Of a stretch of DNA of 35,404 nucleotides, positions 8,524 to 16,290 are shown one piece after another (within the stretch, counting starts at the first letter, position 1; each line of letters starts with the position of its first letter). Made by a program: the position numbers and the translations under genes. The stretch spans positions 1 through 35,404 of the forward strand of contig CACXUB010000007.1 of NCBI GenBank assembly GCA_902770735.1. The letters run 5' to 3'. The notes under the pieces were generated by a model. The model worked only from the letters and a program-made list of their open reading frames with translations, was not told the DNA's origin and made no database searches. Source of the stretch: an uncultured Bacteroidota bacterium. Its GTDB lineage: Bacteria; Bacteroidota; Bacteroidia; Bacteroidales; WCHB1-69.

Positions 8524-9773
8524 GCTTCGAGAATTGCGGTTAACTTATTGAGATGCATGCTGTTGGAACCCTTGATCAGGATCATGGCGTTCTCCAGCGG
8601 ATGTTCTGTGAAATAGCGGTTTGCCTCCTCCGCGTCGGCGAAGACGTTTTTGGAAGTGACTTTGGCGAATTCCTGTCCCACGAAGTAAGTCTCAATTCCC
8701 AGGTTTTCAGTGAGATGGAAGATTTCCGTATGGGCTTCCACGCTCAAATCGCCGAGTTCGCGCATGTCGCCCAGGATGGCCACTTTGCGGGGATGTTCCA
8801 GCTGTGACAGATTCTTCAAGGCGGCCGTCATGCTGGTCAGGTTGGCGTTGTAGTAGTCGGAGATGATGATGTTGCTGCCGATGCGGTTGACTTGCGAACG
8901 GTGGTTGGAGGGCATATAGTCGCCTAACGCTTTGGCAATTACGTTGTCTTTAATACGAAAATAGCGGCCGATGGCGGCGGCTCCGAGGAAGTTCCAGATG
9001 TTGTAGCTGCCGGTCAGATGTGTCTCCACCGTCTTTTCCCCGATGCGGATGGTGAGGTAAGGGTTCATCGAAACGATCTGGCTTTCAGCATCTTTCCCGT
9101 AGAAGACCACCTTGTCGTAGGTCAGTCCGTCGCGTAAAATCGTGTCCGTCTCGTTCACGAACAGGGTGCCGTTGTTGGCTATAACATGTTGATACAGAGC
9201 TTTTTTTGTCTTGATAATGTTTTCCTTCGAGCCGAAACCCTCGATATGGGCCACCCCGATGTTGGTGATGAGGCCGAAAGTGGGTTCGGCAATTTGGCAG
9301 AGTGCGTCAATTTCCCCGACATGGTTCGCGCCCATCTCCACGATGGCCATCTCGTCTGTCGGCTTGATGGAGAGCAGTGTGAGCGGCACCCCGATGTGGT
9401 TGTTGAGGTTGCCTTTGGTGCAGGTGGTTTTGTAAGTGGTTGACAACACGGCGTTTATCAGCTCCTTCGTGGTGGTTTTGCCGTTGGTTCCGGTGATGCC
9501 GATGACGGGCATCGTCAGTTGCTGCCGGTGATAGTGCGCTAATTGTTGCAGCGTTTCCAGTGTGTCGTCCACGACCACGGCGCGGGGATCTCCCATCAGT
9601 TCGCGGTTCTCGGTGATGACGTATTTCGCGCCTTGTTCCAGCACCTCGGCGGCGAACTTGTTCCCGTCGAAGTTGGCGCCCTTCAGGCACACGAACAGGC
9701 ACTCCGGCGTCAGATTCCGGCTGTCGGTGCAGACGCACGAGGATTGTTGGTATTTTTCGTAGAGGTTTTTCAT
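8520..9773 (-). CDS. murF: UDP-N-acetylmuramoyl-tripeptide--D-alanyl-D-alanine ligase
   Basis: Cytoplasmic Mur ligase that adds D-Ala-D-Ala to UDP-MurNAc-tripeptide, the last soluble step of peptidoglycan precursor synthesis. It shows the N-terminal Mur domain (SSCVCTDSRNLTPECLFV), the ATP P-loop GITGTNGKTTTKEL at about residues 92-105, the VEMGANHVGEI block, and the C-terminal ligase motif IISDYYNANLTSMTAAL with ILGDMRELG. I chose the ATG at 9773 (MKNLYEKYQQ) over the one 24 bp upstream, because the upstream ATG lies in one arm of a hairpin element and adds residues read from it. The gene overlaps anmK by 4 bp and lies 118 bp after the HAD gene. Confidence 0.93.
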   Translation of the reverse strand: MKNLYEKYQQSSCVCTDSRNLTPECLFVCLKGANFDGNKFAAEVLEQGAKYVITENRELMGDPRAVVVDDTLETLQQLAHYHRQQLTMPVIGITGTNGKTTTKELINAVLSTTYKTTCTKGNLNNHIGVPLTLLSIKPTDEMAIVEMGANHVGEIDALCQIAEPTFGLITNIGVAHIEGFGSKENIIKTKKALYQHVIANNGTLFVNETDTILRDGLTYDKVVFYGKDAESQIVSMNPYLTIRIGEKTVETHLTGSYNIWNFLGAAAIGRYFRIKDNVIAKALGDYMPSNHRSQVNRIGSNIIISDYYNANLTSMTAALKNLSQLEHPRKVAILGDMRELGDLSVEAHTEIFHLTENLGIETYFVGQEFAKVTSKNVFADAEEANRYFTEHPLENAMILIKGSNSMHLNKLTAILEA

Positions 9774-9791
9774 ATTTTTTATTTTTTGAAT

Positions 9792-9854
9792 CCCCACACT
9801 ACGCTACGCTTATGTGGGGTTATTAGCACTTCGTGCGTCTTGCCTCTTCGAGGC
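9792..9854. other. Cluster of three short hairpins upstream of murF
   Basis: Three palindromes lie in 63 bp: CCCCACA (9792-9798) with TGTGGGG (9813-9819), around a loop containing the direct repeat TACGC TACGC; GCAC-TTC-GTGC (9826-9836); and GCCTC-TTC-GAGGC (9842-9854). They lie between the HAD stop and the murF start, so they would form in the leader of murF-anmK mRNA. The layout resembles REP/BIME-type interspersed elements; only one copy is in the window. Confidence 0.6.
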
Positions 9855-9876
9855 TGCTCAAGGAAAATGTTTTCGT

Positions 9877-9905
9877 TATAACTGCTAACTACTAACTCCC
9901 AACTG
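9877..9905. repeat. Repeat family F (CTAACTACTAACTCCCAACT)
   Basis: Degenerate CTAACT tandem. On the minus strand it reads AGTTGGGAGTTAGTAGTTAGC, and the HAD stop codon TAG at 9892-9894 lies inside it, so the final residues of that protein come from the repeat. Confidence 0.65.
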
Positions 9906-10773
9906 TCCCGATTTCCTTGTACTTGATGTTCAGCAAATCCTGCTCCATCGCGATTTTGTCGATGACTTTTTTGAGGATGATGTCGAGTTCGCTGTTTTCG
10001 GTGTAGTCGGCGGGACCGATGTAGTCGGCGCGTTTCTGGCGGATGAGGTTGATGCATTTCTCTTTCGCGCTCACCGGGCGCTCGGGGGTGGCCACGGCGT
10101 TGGGGTTATAGACGGCGATGGTGGTGCCGCCGTAAAGGTTGACCATCTTCATGGCGGGCACGTCGGTCTCCCCGTCGCCGATGTAGATGAAGTTGGAGAA
10201 CGGCACGGCGCGCTCGTCTTCCGGCATCGACTTGTTGATCAAGGTGTTGTCGTAGGAGTTGTAAATGCCCTTGTTGATGCGGAACAGGAATTGCGTCTTG
10301 TTGGTGTAGTTGACGCCGAGCGCGGGCCAGCACGCAACCCCGTTGTCATCATATTGAAAACCAGAGGCGTAGATAGTTTTGAAATACTTGGCGATGCGTG
10401 TGCCTTTCACGATTTCACGCAAACCTGACGAGATGATGAAGTGCTCCAAGTGGAGGTTCTGCGCGGCGGCGTAGGCGTTGATGCGGTCGAAATAGCTCTC
10501 CACCCCTTTGAAAAAGGTGATCTTCTCGCCGTATTTCACAAAAGTGCCCTCCCGGATGTCGAGGTTCTGCTCTTTGGCCTTGATCAACATCAGGTGCATG
10601 TAGGCGAGCACCTCGTCCATGTCGTGCCGCTTGGCCATCTCGTTGGCTGCCTGCCAGAACTCCCCCTTGTCCATGTTGAGATCCGGGATGAAGTTGTACT
10701 CCTGCATGTTCCCCGGCGCGAGCGTCCCGTCGAAGTCGTAAGCGATGGCTACGTTTCTGTTTTCTGTAATCAT
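9892..10773 (-). CDS. HAD-superfamily phosphatase
   Basis: Predicted cytoplasmic haloacid-dehalogenase-type phosphohydrolase of 293 residues. Motif I is DFDGT with nucleophile Asp13 and general acid Asp15; motif II is IISSGLREI; motif III/IV is YIGDGETDVPAMK, with acidic Mg2+ ligands. The helical insert between motifs I and II suggests a C1-type cap, as in the phosphoserine-phosphatase-like class. Substrate is not identifiable; the cell-wall neighbours murF and anmK are suggestive only. It has its own -7 element at 10824-10831. The C-terminal TVGS and stop codon are encoded by a repeat, so the last residues are unlikely to matter for function. Confidence 0.85.
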   Translation of the reverse strand: MITENRNVAIAYDFDGTLAPGNMQEYNFIPDLNMDKGEFWQAANEMAKRHDMDEVLAYMHLMLIKAKEQNLDIREGTFVKYGEKITFFKGVESYFDRINAYAAAQNLHLEHFIISSGLREIVKGTRIAKYFKTIYASGFQYDDNGVACWPALGVNYTNKTQFLFRINKGIYNSYDNTLINKSMPEDERAVPFSNFIYIGDGETDVPAMKMVNLYGGTTIAVYNPNAVATPERPVSAKEKCINLIRQKRADYIGPADYTENSELDIILKKVIDKIAMEQDLLNIKYKEIGTVGS

Positions 10774-10823
10774 TTTTGTATCAATATGTTATAGAATTTT
10801 TCGATTTTATTAATTGTAACGGG

Positions 10824-10831
10824 CAAAGATA
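10824..10831 (-). promoter_or_regulatory. Bacteroidota -7 element for the HAD-murF-anmK unit
   Basis: Minus-strand TATCTTTG, a full match to TAnnTTTG, 50 bp before the HAD ATG. Confidence 0.55.
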
Positions 10832-10839
10832 GTGAATTT

Positions 10840-10873
10840 TAGTGAGTAGTGAATAGTGAATAGGGAATAGGGA
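10840..10873. repeat. Repeat family E (GTGAATAGTGAATAGGGAATAGGG)
   Basis: Tandem 7-8 bp units AGTGAGTAGTGAATAGTGAATAGGGAATAGGG, related to the tract at 7394. It lies just upstream of the HAD -7 element. Confidence 0.8.
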
Positions 10874-10910
10874 TCTAAAGTCCGTGCCACACGGAAAAGT
10901 CTATGTTTAT

Positions 10911-10986
10911 GTCACTAGTCTAAGTCTAAGTCACTAGTCTAAGTCACTAGTCTAAGTCACTAGTCTAAGTCACTAGTCTAAGTCAT
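10911..10986. repeat. Repeat family B: five 13-bp GTCACTAGTCTAA units
   Basis: Unit starts are 10911, 10930, 10943, 10956 and 10969, with a 6-bp GTCTAA partial unit after the first. The copies are identical. Each unit contains the palindrome ACTAGT. It lies in the 283-bp gap between the HAD gene start and the lipoprotein gene end; no gene is seen in that gap. A diverged copy lies at 17668. Confidence 0.92.
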
Positions 10987-11002
10987 ACGTACTTCTATAA
11001 AA

Positions 11003-11029
11003 TCGGGCGAACCGCAATGATTCGCCCGA
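11003..11029 (-). terminator. Terminator after the OmpA/TPR lipoprotein gene
   Basis: Perfect 9-bp stem TCGGGCGAA/TTCGCCCGA with a 9-nt loop; on the minus strand it is followed by TTTTATA. It starts 28 nt past the stop codon of the gene at 11057. Confidence 0.85.
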
Positions 11030-11056
11030 CTGTGGAAAAAGTTATAACATTGAAAT

Positions 11057-12883
11057 CTATTTCACCAATTGTTTGAAGCGGTCGGAGTGACGGTAGCGTT
11101 TGAACTCGGCGTCGCGCTTGGCCGTTTTCTTCAGGGAGGCATCCAGGTCGAGGGCGGTGGCGAGGTTGCTATAGACGCCTTCTTCCACTTTCATGCGGGC
11201 GGCGAGGACGGCCTTCAGGTAGGCGGTCTTGGCGTCCACGTTGTCGATGCAGTCGAGGGTGGCCTTGGCGGCGTTGTAGTCTTTCTGGAGCAGTTGCACC
11301 AAAGCGGTGTTGTAGTCGCAGCTCCGGTTGGCCATCAGCTGGGCGGCTTTGGTGTAGTCACCGTTGAGGATGCTGAGCGCGCCGGTGTTGTAGTTCTGGT
11401 TCACGGGCTGCACGGAGGCGTTGGCGGAAGCCTCGAAATTGGCCTGTGCGGCTGCCAAGTCACCGCTGAGATAGTCGGCGATGGCCATGTTGTTGAGGAT
11501 GATGCCGTTGTTCGGGGAAAGTGCGGCGGCCTTCTCAAGATAGTTCAAAGCCTCTTCCAAATAGGATTGGTTACCGTTCTGGTAGTATTCGTTCAGCTTC
11601 AAGGCGCCGAGGTTGTTGTAAGCACGCCAGTCGTTCTCCGTTTGCTTGTTGTTGATGAGGGATTTGTAGATGGCTTCCTTCACGGCCATGTCGTTGGCGA
11701 CGGAAGCGGCGTAAAGACGTTCGTTGACGGAGAAGTCGCCGGGGTTGGACTGCACCAGACGGATGAGTTCGGCGTCAGTGTAGGTGTCGTGTTTCTTGCA
11801 GATCATCTGGATTTCGGCACGGCGCAGCGGCGGCAGGATGGCGTCGGCGATTTCGGGATAGATGTCCGTCATCTCGCGGATTTTCTGCTCGCGCATGTCA
11901 TTGTTGGACTGCGAACGCACCACGTTGAGGATCTGGTTCTTCTGGGCGATGTTCGATTTCTCGATAGCGGCTTCGAAACCGTCCCAGTCTTCACCCTTGG
12001 CGTTGTTCACATATTCGAAGACAGGCTTTTGCAAGTCTTTCATCTTGATGTTGTTACGCTTGGCGTAATCTTTCAGATAGGCATTGAACTTGTCGTTGAA
12101 CCAGCTCTTGCCCACTTGGAAGCGGCGTTCGGAAAGGCCCTGGTTGTTGGTCTCCTCGCCTTCGGGGGAAGCCCAGCCGGAAATCACCACGCGGTCGATG
12201 ATGTAGTCGTTGCCCATGAAGTCGACGAATTCCTTGATGGAATCCTTGGCGGCCTTGGTTTTGTTGTTGGGGTTGTTCCAGTTCATGTTCGCGCTGTTGA
12301 GGTCGAAGAAGAGGGTGGCGGTGCGCCCGATGAATTCGGCCTTGTAGTTGTGCGGTGCGAGCAGGAACGCGGTGCCGTTGTCGGCGTTGTCGGTCAGTCG
12401 CGGGGTCAGGTTGGCGCGGGAACTGGTGTTGCTGATGCCTTCGCCGAGGTTGCGGTCACCGAAGTCGTGCGATTTTTTCTTCAAATTGGCCACAGCGCCG
12501 GTCACGATGTCCGCCGTCTCGTAGCTTTCGTCGAATTTGAAAGTGCCGCTCTTGGTGAAGCTGCCACCAGTCTTGTAGGGGATGGTGACACCGTCGCCCT
12601 TGGCCTTCTCGCCCTTCAGGGTGATGGTGGCGAACGGCGGGTTGACTTTCTGGCCGTCAACGGACAGCGATGGCGTAAAGGTCATCGTGGCTTTCTTTTT
12701 CATATACTTTGGCGGAATGGTGCCCTTGATGGTGTATGCCACCTCACCACCTTTGTTCTCCAGGTCGGGGTTGTCCAAAGTCACCGTCACTTCCGGGTAC
12801 TTTTTGACCATTTTCCCGAGTCCGCAGCCGCTAATCAAAAAAATAGCGGCCAAAGCCATGCTTAATGCAACTGATTTTCTCAT
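11057..12883 (-). CDS. OmpA-family lipoprotein with C-terminal TPR repeats
   Basis: 608-residue predicted outer-membrane lipoprotein. The signal peptide ends in the lipobox LISGC, with Cys20 as the lipidated residue. A beta-rich N-terminal region (about 25-180) precedes an OmpA-like peptidoglycan-associating domain: TATLFFDLNSANMNW, then VVISGWASPEGEETNNQGLSERRFQVGKSW (shown here only by its ends, Gly-Trp-Ala-Ser-Pro-Glu-Gly and LSERRFQVG). The region from about 400 holds TPR-like pairs such as AYNNLGALKLNEYYQNGNQ, EEALNYLEKAAALSPNN and NMAIADYLSGDLAAAQANFE. It probably tethers the outer membrane to peptidoglycan while the TPRs bind protein partners. It has its own promoter and terminator. 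The precise role is unknown. Confidence 0.85.
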   Translation of the reverse strand: MRKSVALSMALAAIFLISGCGLGKMVKKYPEVTVTLDNPDLENKGGEVAYTIKGTIPPKYMKKKATMTFTPSLSVDGQKVNPPFATITLKGEKAKGDGVTIPYKTGGSFTKSGTFKFDESYETADIVTGAVANLKKKSHDFGDRNLGEGISNTSSRANLTPRLTDNADNGTAFLLAPHNYKAEFIGRTATLFFDLNSANMNWNNPNNKTKAAKDSIKEFVDFMGNDYIIDRVVISGWASPEGEETNNQGLSERRFQVGKSWFNDKFNAYLKDYAKRNNIKMKDLQKPVFEYVNNAKGEDWDGFEAAIEKSNIAQKNQILNVVRSQSNNDMREQKIREMTDIYPEIADAILPPLRRAEIQMICKKHDTYTDAELIRLVQSNPGDFSVNERLYAASVANDMAVKEAIYKSLINNKQTENDWRAYNNLGALKLNEYYQNGNQSYLEEALNYLEKAAALSPNNGIILNNMAIADYLSGDLAAAQANFEASANASVQPVNQNYNTGALSILNGDYTKAAQLMANRSCDYNTALVQLLQKDYNAAKATLDCIDNVDAKTAYLKAVLAARMKVEEGVYSNLATALDLDASLKKTAKRDAEFKRYRHSDRFKQLVK

Positions 12884-12921
12884 AGATTATTTGGTTTTAT
12901 TCGTTATTTCTAAAAACGGCG

Positions 12922-12929
12922 CAAAGATA
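12922..12929 (-). promoter_or_regulatory. Bacteroidota -7 element for the OmpA/TPR lipoprotein
   Basis: Minus-strand TATCTTTG, 38 bp before the ATG, in the 88-bp gap after the larger gene upstream. Confidence 0.6.
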
Positions 12930-12971
12930 CATTTTTTTACGAAACGATAAGATGTAAAACGGCATAGGGAA

Positions 12972-15900
12972 TCAGAAATCCGTCCCCAACGAAAACATGA
13001 ACATGCCTTTTTTGTTCGGGATCTTCAAATCTTCCACTCCCCAGGCGTAGTCGAAGCGCAGGAAGTAGCCGAGGAGGGAGAAGCGCACCCCGATGCCGAA
13101 ACCGCCCACCCACGGGTCCACTTGCCGCTTGACCTCCGCGTGGATCGGACCGCTGTCGATGTAGCGGGTGTAGAGGCAGTTGTCCTCCGAGTAGGGCGTG
13201 AAACCGGTCCAAGCCGTTCCGATATCTCCGAAAAGATTGAGTTGCAATGAGTTGAGGATGTTCCACGACACTTTATGGCCGGCAATGAGTTGCACGATGG
13301 GGATTCGCAGCTCGCCGTTGAACAACAGGAAGGAGGTGCCGTTGCGGATGTTCTGCCGGAAACCGCGCATGTTCGTCGCCAATGTCTGGTAAGCATAGTT
13401 CTTGGTCTGGTCCACCGAGATGTTGCTGTTGAATTTCGCGCCGATCCAGTTATCGACCCCGCCCATGTAATAGACCAGTCGCGCCGATCCCGCGTTGGTG
13501 CTGCCCGCCATGCGCAGAGCCAGTGTCATGTTGCGGTACAGTTTGATGGAACGCCGTGCGTCAAAACCTACTACCAGAAGGTTAAGGGTCTCACGTTCAA
13601 GACGTTGCTCGTATTCTGCGAAGATTTTCAGTTTGGTGCCGCGCCATAAGTTGGTGTATAACTCCTTGGATGAATCGAAGATGTACTCCAGCTTCGCGCC
13701 CGCCCACACGTGGTGCGCGTCTTCAGCCTGCAACGTCTGGTCGTTCAGCGCCGTCACCACATTTGTCTCGTAACGGCCTTTCAAGGTCAGACGTAAACTG
13801 TTGGTCTTGTTGAACGGGAATTTCAGTGTGTAAAACAGATTGTTGGAGTTTTGCCGATAGACATATCCGCCTATTTCCGAACCGATGGCCTGCCGATGTA
13901 TCGTGATCTGACGGTCTAACCGTCGCGCCAGATTCTCATAGCTGAGCATGAATTCGTAACTATTTAAGTTCCAGCCGATACGGAAACCTCCGGTGACTCG
14001 ATAGTCTTCAAAAAGGTCGTTGATGCCCAACATGAACAGCGCATTGAAGCCCGTGTTGAGGTAGATAGGCGAGGAGCCGCCCTCGAACTGCTGGTAGGAG
14101 GTGTTCAGAAAACTGAAATCCGCTTGCGTAATCACCTGGTCGATAGAATATTGCACTCTATACGGCAGTCCCACGGGAATGGAAAAGTCCTTGCCCGTCT
14201 TGGTGGAGGTGAACGTGGTGTCCGCGTCGGAAATGTCATCCGGCACCTCCTGCGAAGGAACGTTTTTTGAAAGGACAAATCCGTGTTGCTGTTCTCCGAT
14301 GATGTTTTTTACACTGTCCTTAAAGTTCTGTTTCTCAATATATTGTATTGTCTCTTGCCGTATCTGCTCGTGGAATTTGGACGGGGTTATCTCCGGATGG
14401 TACAGGGGATGGAATTCGGAAAAACGGATGTGTTTGCAGTTGTCCGTCAGCGAGATGTCGGCAATGGTGTTGGTGGCGGGGTTGTAGGCATGCTCCACAA
14501 TGTTGTAGGCGCGGTCGGAGAGCGGCTTTGTGGTGGCGTAGTACATATAGTGCACCGCCGTGTCGATCCGGCTGATGGAGCTGTCGAAGACCGCCTCGTA
14601 ACGGTTGACCACGCCGCCTTCATCGCTTAAGAACATAATTCGCTGTCTACCAATGGTTTGTAAACCAAATTCGTCCGCAAGCGGGGAGTCTGTAATTCGT
14701 AACAGTGCCGTGTCTTTGGTTTTGTAGTTATACAAGAACAGGTTGTATTTGCGCTGCCGCGAAGCATCCATAAGGTTGTCTTTCAGCAAGATAGAGTCCA
14801 CGGGACGGTTGGAGGCGAAGGCAACCTGCTGCGGATTCACGAATACGGGATTGTAGTCGTCGTAGAAATCGTTGGTGAGATTCTGGAACGAGCGGGCAAG
14901 AAAGCTGTAGGCGAAGAGGTCGGACTGCCCGTTTTTGAATCCGGAGAAGAGCATCACCTGGCCGTCGGGGGAGTATTGCCAGGAGGTGATTTTCTCCACA
15001 TCGACGAGCAGTTTCTTGCCCCACCGTTTCTTTTCCAGGTCGTAGGGCATGAAGAGGCAATCGCCTTTGGACTCGAGGGTCAAGCCTAAAATTTCGCTGG
15101 AGGGATGCCATGCGATGAGGGGGAAGGAGAGGTCGGGGTTGTCCTCTGTTTTGGCATATTTGCGGAGGATGCAACGGGGATTTTTCCAGTCGGCGGTTTT
15201 CAGCCAGACGCGCACCTGGCCGGCCTCATTGGTGACGTAGGCGTATTTGTCGCCGTCGGGCGAGAAGCAGAACCGGGCGTAGTCGCGCTTGGGGTTGGGC
15301 TTGCGGAGAATCTCCTCGCCGTCGGGCATCTCCTTGCCCATGTCGGGGTGGAACATCACCATGTAATATTTGTACCACATCGAGGACAGTGCCTTGAAGG
15401 GTGTCATGGTGGCGCGGGCCATGCCGTTTTCCAAGGTTTTGCCGGAGCGCGTGAAATAGAGCACTTTCGGGATCACCTCTTCGCCATAAACATCGACGAG
15501 GTATTTCCAGAAGGAGTGCCCGGCATAGGTCGCCTCCACGGGGCAGAGTTCTTCCAGCCGTTTGTAACTGCCTGTGAGAATGCCGTTTTTGACGTGCGTC
15601 TCCACTTCTGCGCTCCAATGTTCGCCGTAATAGGAGGACAGTCCGCTGAAAAACCAGCTTGGCACGTTCATCAGGTAGTCGTAGGAGATGTTGGAGCTGA
15701 TGGTCGCGCCTTGCACCAACCAATGGGCATAGACGTTCATGATGCCGCCCCGGAGCATCTTGTCCAAATGCGCGCGGTTACCGTCGAAATATATGTAAAT
15801 CTTTGTGCCATAGATATTTGTAACACCACCTTGGTTGTAGAAGTCTTCGTAGTCGTAGGCAAAATTCGACTCGCGGAAGTCGGACTGCGTGTTATAGACG

Positions 15901-16181
15901 ATGATCTGCAGTTTTTTTCTGGAGGTGTAATTCAGCATCTGTTCAATTTCCGCCACGATTTCGGGCGTTTTGTAGAATACATACTGCGCCAGCGCCCGGC
16001 CGGTGGGGTAGTAATAGACGTCGTACTGCTCCGCCCGCAGATACTGCCAGTTGAAGTTCTGGTGCTGCACGCGGTTTTTCCCGAAAGTGAGCTGCGAACC
16101 ATTGTAGAACTGCGCGTGAGAGGTCAGGAACAAGCACAGAAATGCCCATGCCATCGCGGTTTTCAACAGCAATGGTCGCAT
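12972..16181 (-). CDS. Large exported protein: degenerate MA-clan peptidase domain, TolB-like propeller and Omp85-like barrel
   Basis: About 1069 residues from the chosen ATG at 16181, which gives the signal peptide MRPLLLKTAMAWAFLCLFLTSHA. Longer starts at 16211 and 16280 are open, but the farthest one translates an intergenic repeat. Residues ~25-230 resemble secreted gluzincin-type metallopeptidases, but the expected HExxH is HWLVQ and the expected glutamate in VPSWFxEGL is Ser, so catalysis looks lost. Residues ~270-590 carry PD40/TolB-like blades (CFSPDGDKYAYVTNEAG, WQYSPDGQVMLFSG). The last ~380 residues look like an outer-membrane barrel of the Omp85/surface-antigen type: MRGFRQN (L6-like RGF), LFNGELRIPI, LFGDIGTAW, GIGVRFSLLGYFLRFDYAWG and a terminal Phe. 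Likely outer-membrane; cargo or partner unknown. It follows the sugar-phosphate mutase gene. Confidence 0.8.
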   Translation of the reverse strand: MRPLLLKTAMAWAFLCLFLTSHAQFYNGSQLTFGKNRVQHQNFNWQYLRAEQYDVYYYPTGRALAQYVFYKTPEIVAEIEQMLNYTSRKKLQIIVYNTQSDFRESNFAYDYEDFYNQGGVTNIYGTKIYIYFDGNRAHLDKMLRGGIMNVYAHWLVQGATISSNISYDYLMNVPSWFFSGLSSYYGEHWSAEVETHVKNGILTGSYKRLEELCPVEATYAGHSFWKYLVDVYGEEVIPKVLYFTRSGKTLENGMARATMTPFKALSSMWYKYYMVMFHPDMGKEMPDGEEILRKPNPKRDYARFCFSPDGDKYAYVTNEAGQVRVWLKTADWKNPRCILRKYAKTEDNPDLSFPLIAWHPSSEILGLTLESKGDCLFMPYDLEKKRWGKKLLVDVEKITSWQYSPDGQVMLFSGFKNGQSDLFAYSFLARSFQNLTNDFYDDYNPVFVNPQQVAFASNRPVDSILLKDNLMDASRQRKYNLFLYNYKTKDTALLRITDSPLADEFGLQTIGRQRIMFLSDEGGVVNRYEAVFDSSISRIDTAVHYMYYATTKPLSDRAYNIVEHAYNPATNTIADISLTDNCKHIRFSEFHPLYHPEITPSKFHEQIRQETIQYIEKQNFKDSVKNIIGEQQHGFVLSKNVPSQEVPDDISDADTTFTSTKTGKDFSIPVGLPYRVQYSIDQVITQADFSFLNTSYQQFEGGSSPIYLNTGFNALFMLGINDLFEDYRVTGGFRIGWNLNSYEFMLSYENLARRLDRQITIHRQAIGSEIGGYVYRQNSNNLFYTLKFPFNKTNSLRLTLKGRYETNVVTALNDQTLQAEDAHHVWAGAKLEYIFDSSKELYTNLWRGTKLKIFAEYEQRLERETLNLLVVGFDARRSIKLYRNMTLALRMAGSTNAGSARLVYYMGGVDNWIGAKFNSNISVDQTKNYAYQTLATNMRGFRQNIRNGTSFLLFNGELRIPIVQLIAGHKVSWNILNSLQLNLFGDIGTAWTGFTPYSEDNCLYTRYIDSGPIHAEVKRQVDPWVGGFGIGVRFSLLGYFLRFDYAWGVEDLKIPNKKGMFMFSLGTDF

Positions 16182-16253
16182 CTGATTCCTTGTTTTTGTC
16201 CCTTGTCTCATCTTTTTCGATATGCAGCTAAAAGTATCTCGCTCAAATGTCGT

Positions 16254-16290
16254 AGCTAACAGCCAACAGCTAACAGCCAACAGCCAAAAA
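16254..16290. repeat. Repeat family A: AGCTAACAGCCAACAGC tandem
   Basis: Five 7-bp units alternating TAACAGC and CAACAGC, just past the end of the mutase gene. The mutase stop codon (16270-16272) and its last residues lie inside the tract. Confidence 0.92.

Noticed and set aside
9774..9797. Upstream ATG for murF
   Set aside because: It lies in one arm of the hairpin element; the next ATG gives the expected MurF length.
10911..10986. CRISPR-like array
   Set aside because: 13-bp direct units with no unique spacers, no leader and no cas genes; it is a tandem repeat.
11069..12865. 598-codon plus-strand open frame opposite the lipoprotein
   Set aside because: Antisense shadow of a high-GC third-position gene; low-complexity Val/Gly/Leu product, no motif.
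16182..16280. N-terminal extension of the TolB/Omp85-like protein (starts MAVSCWLLAT)
   Set aside because: The extension translates repeat family A and hides a perfect signal peptide starting at 16181.
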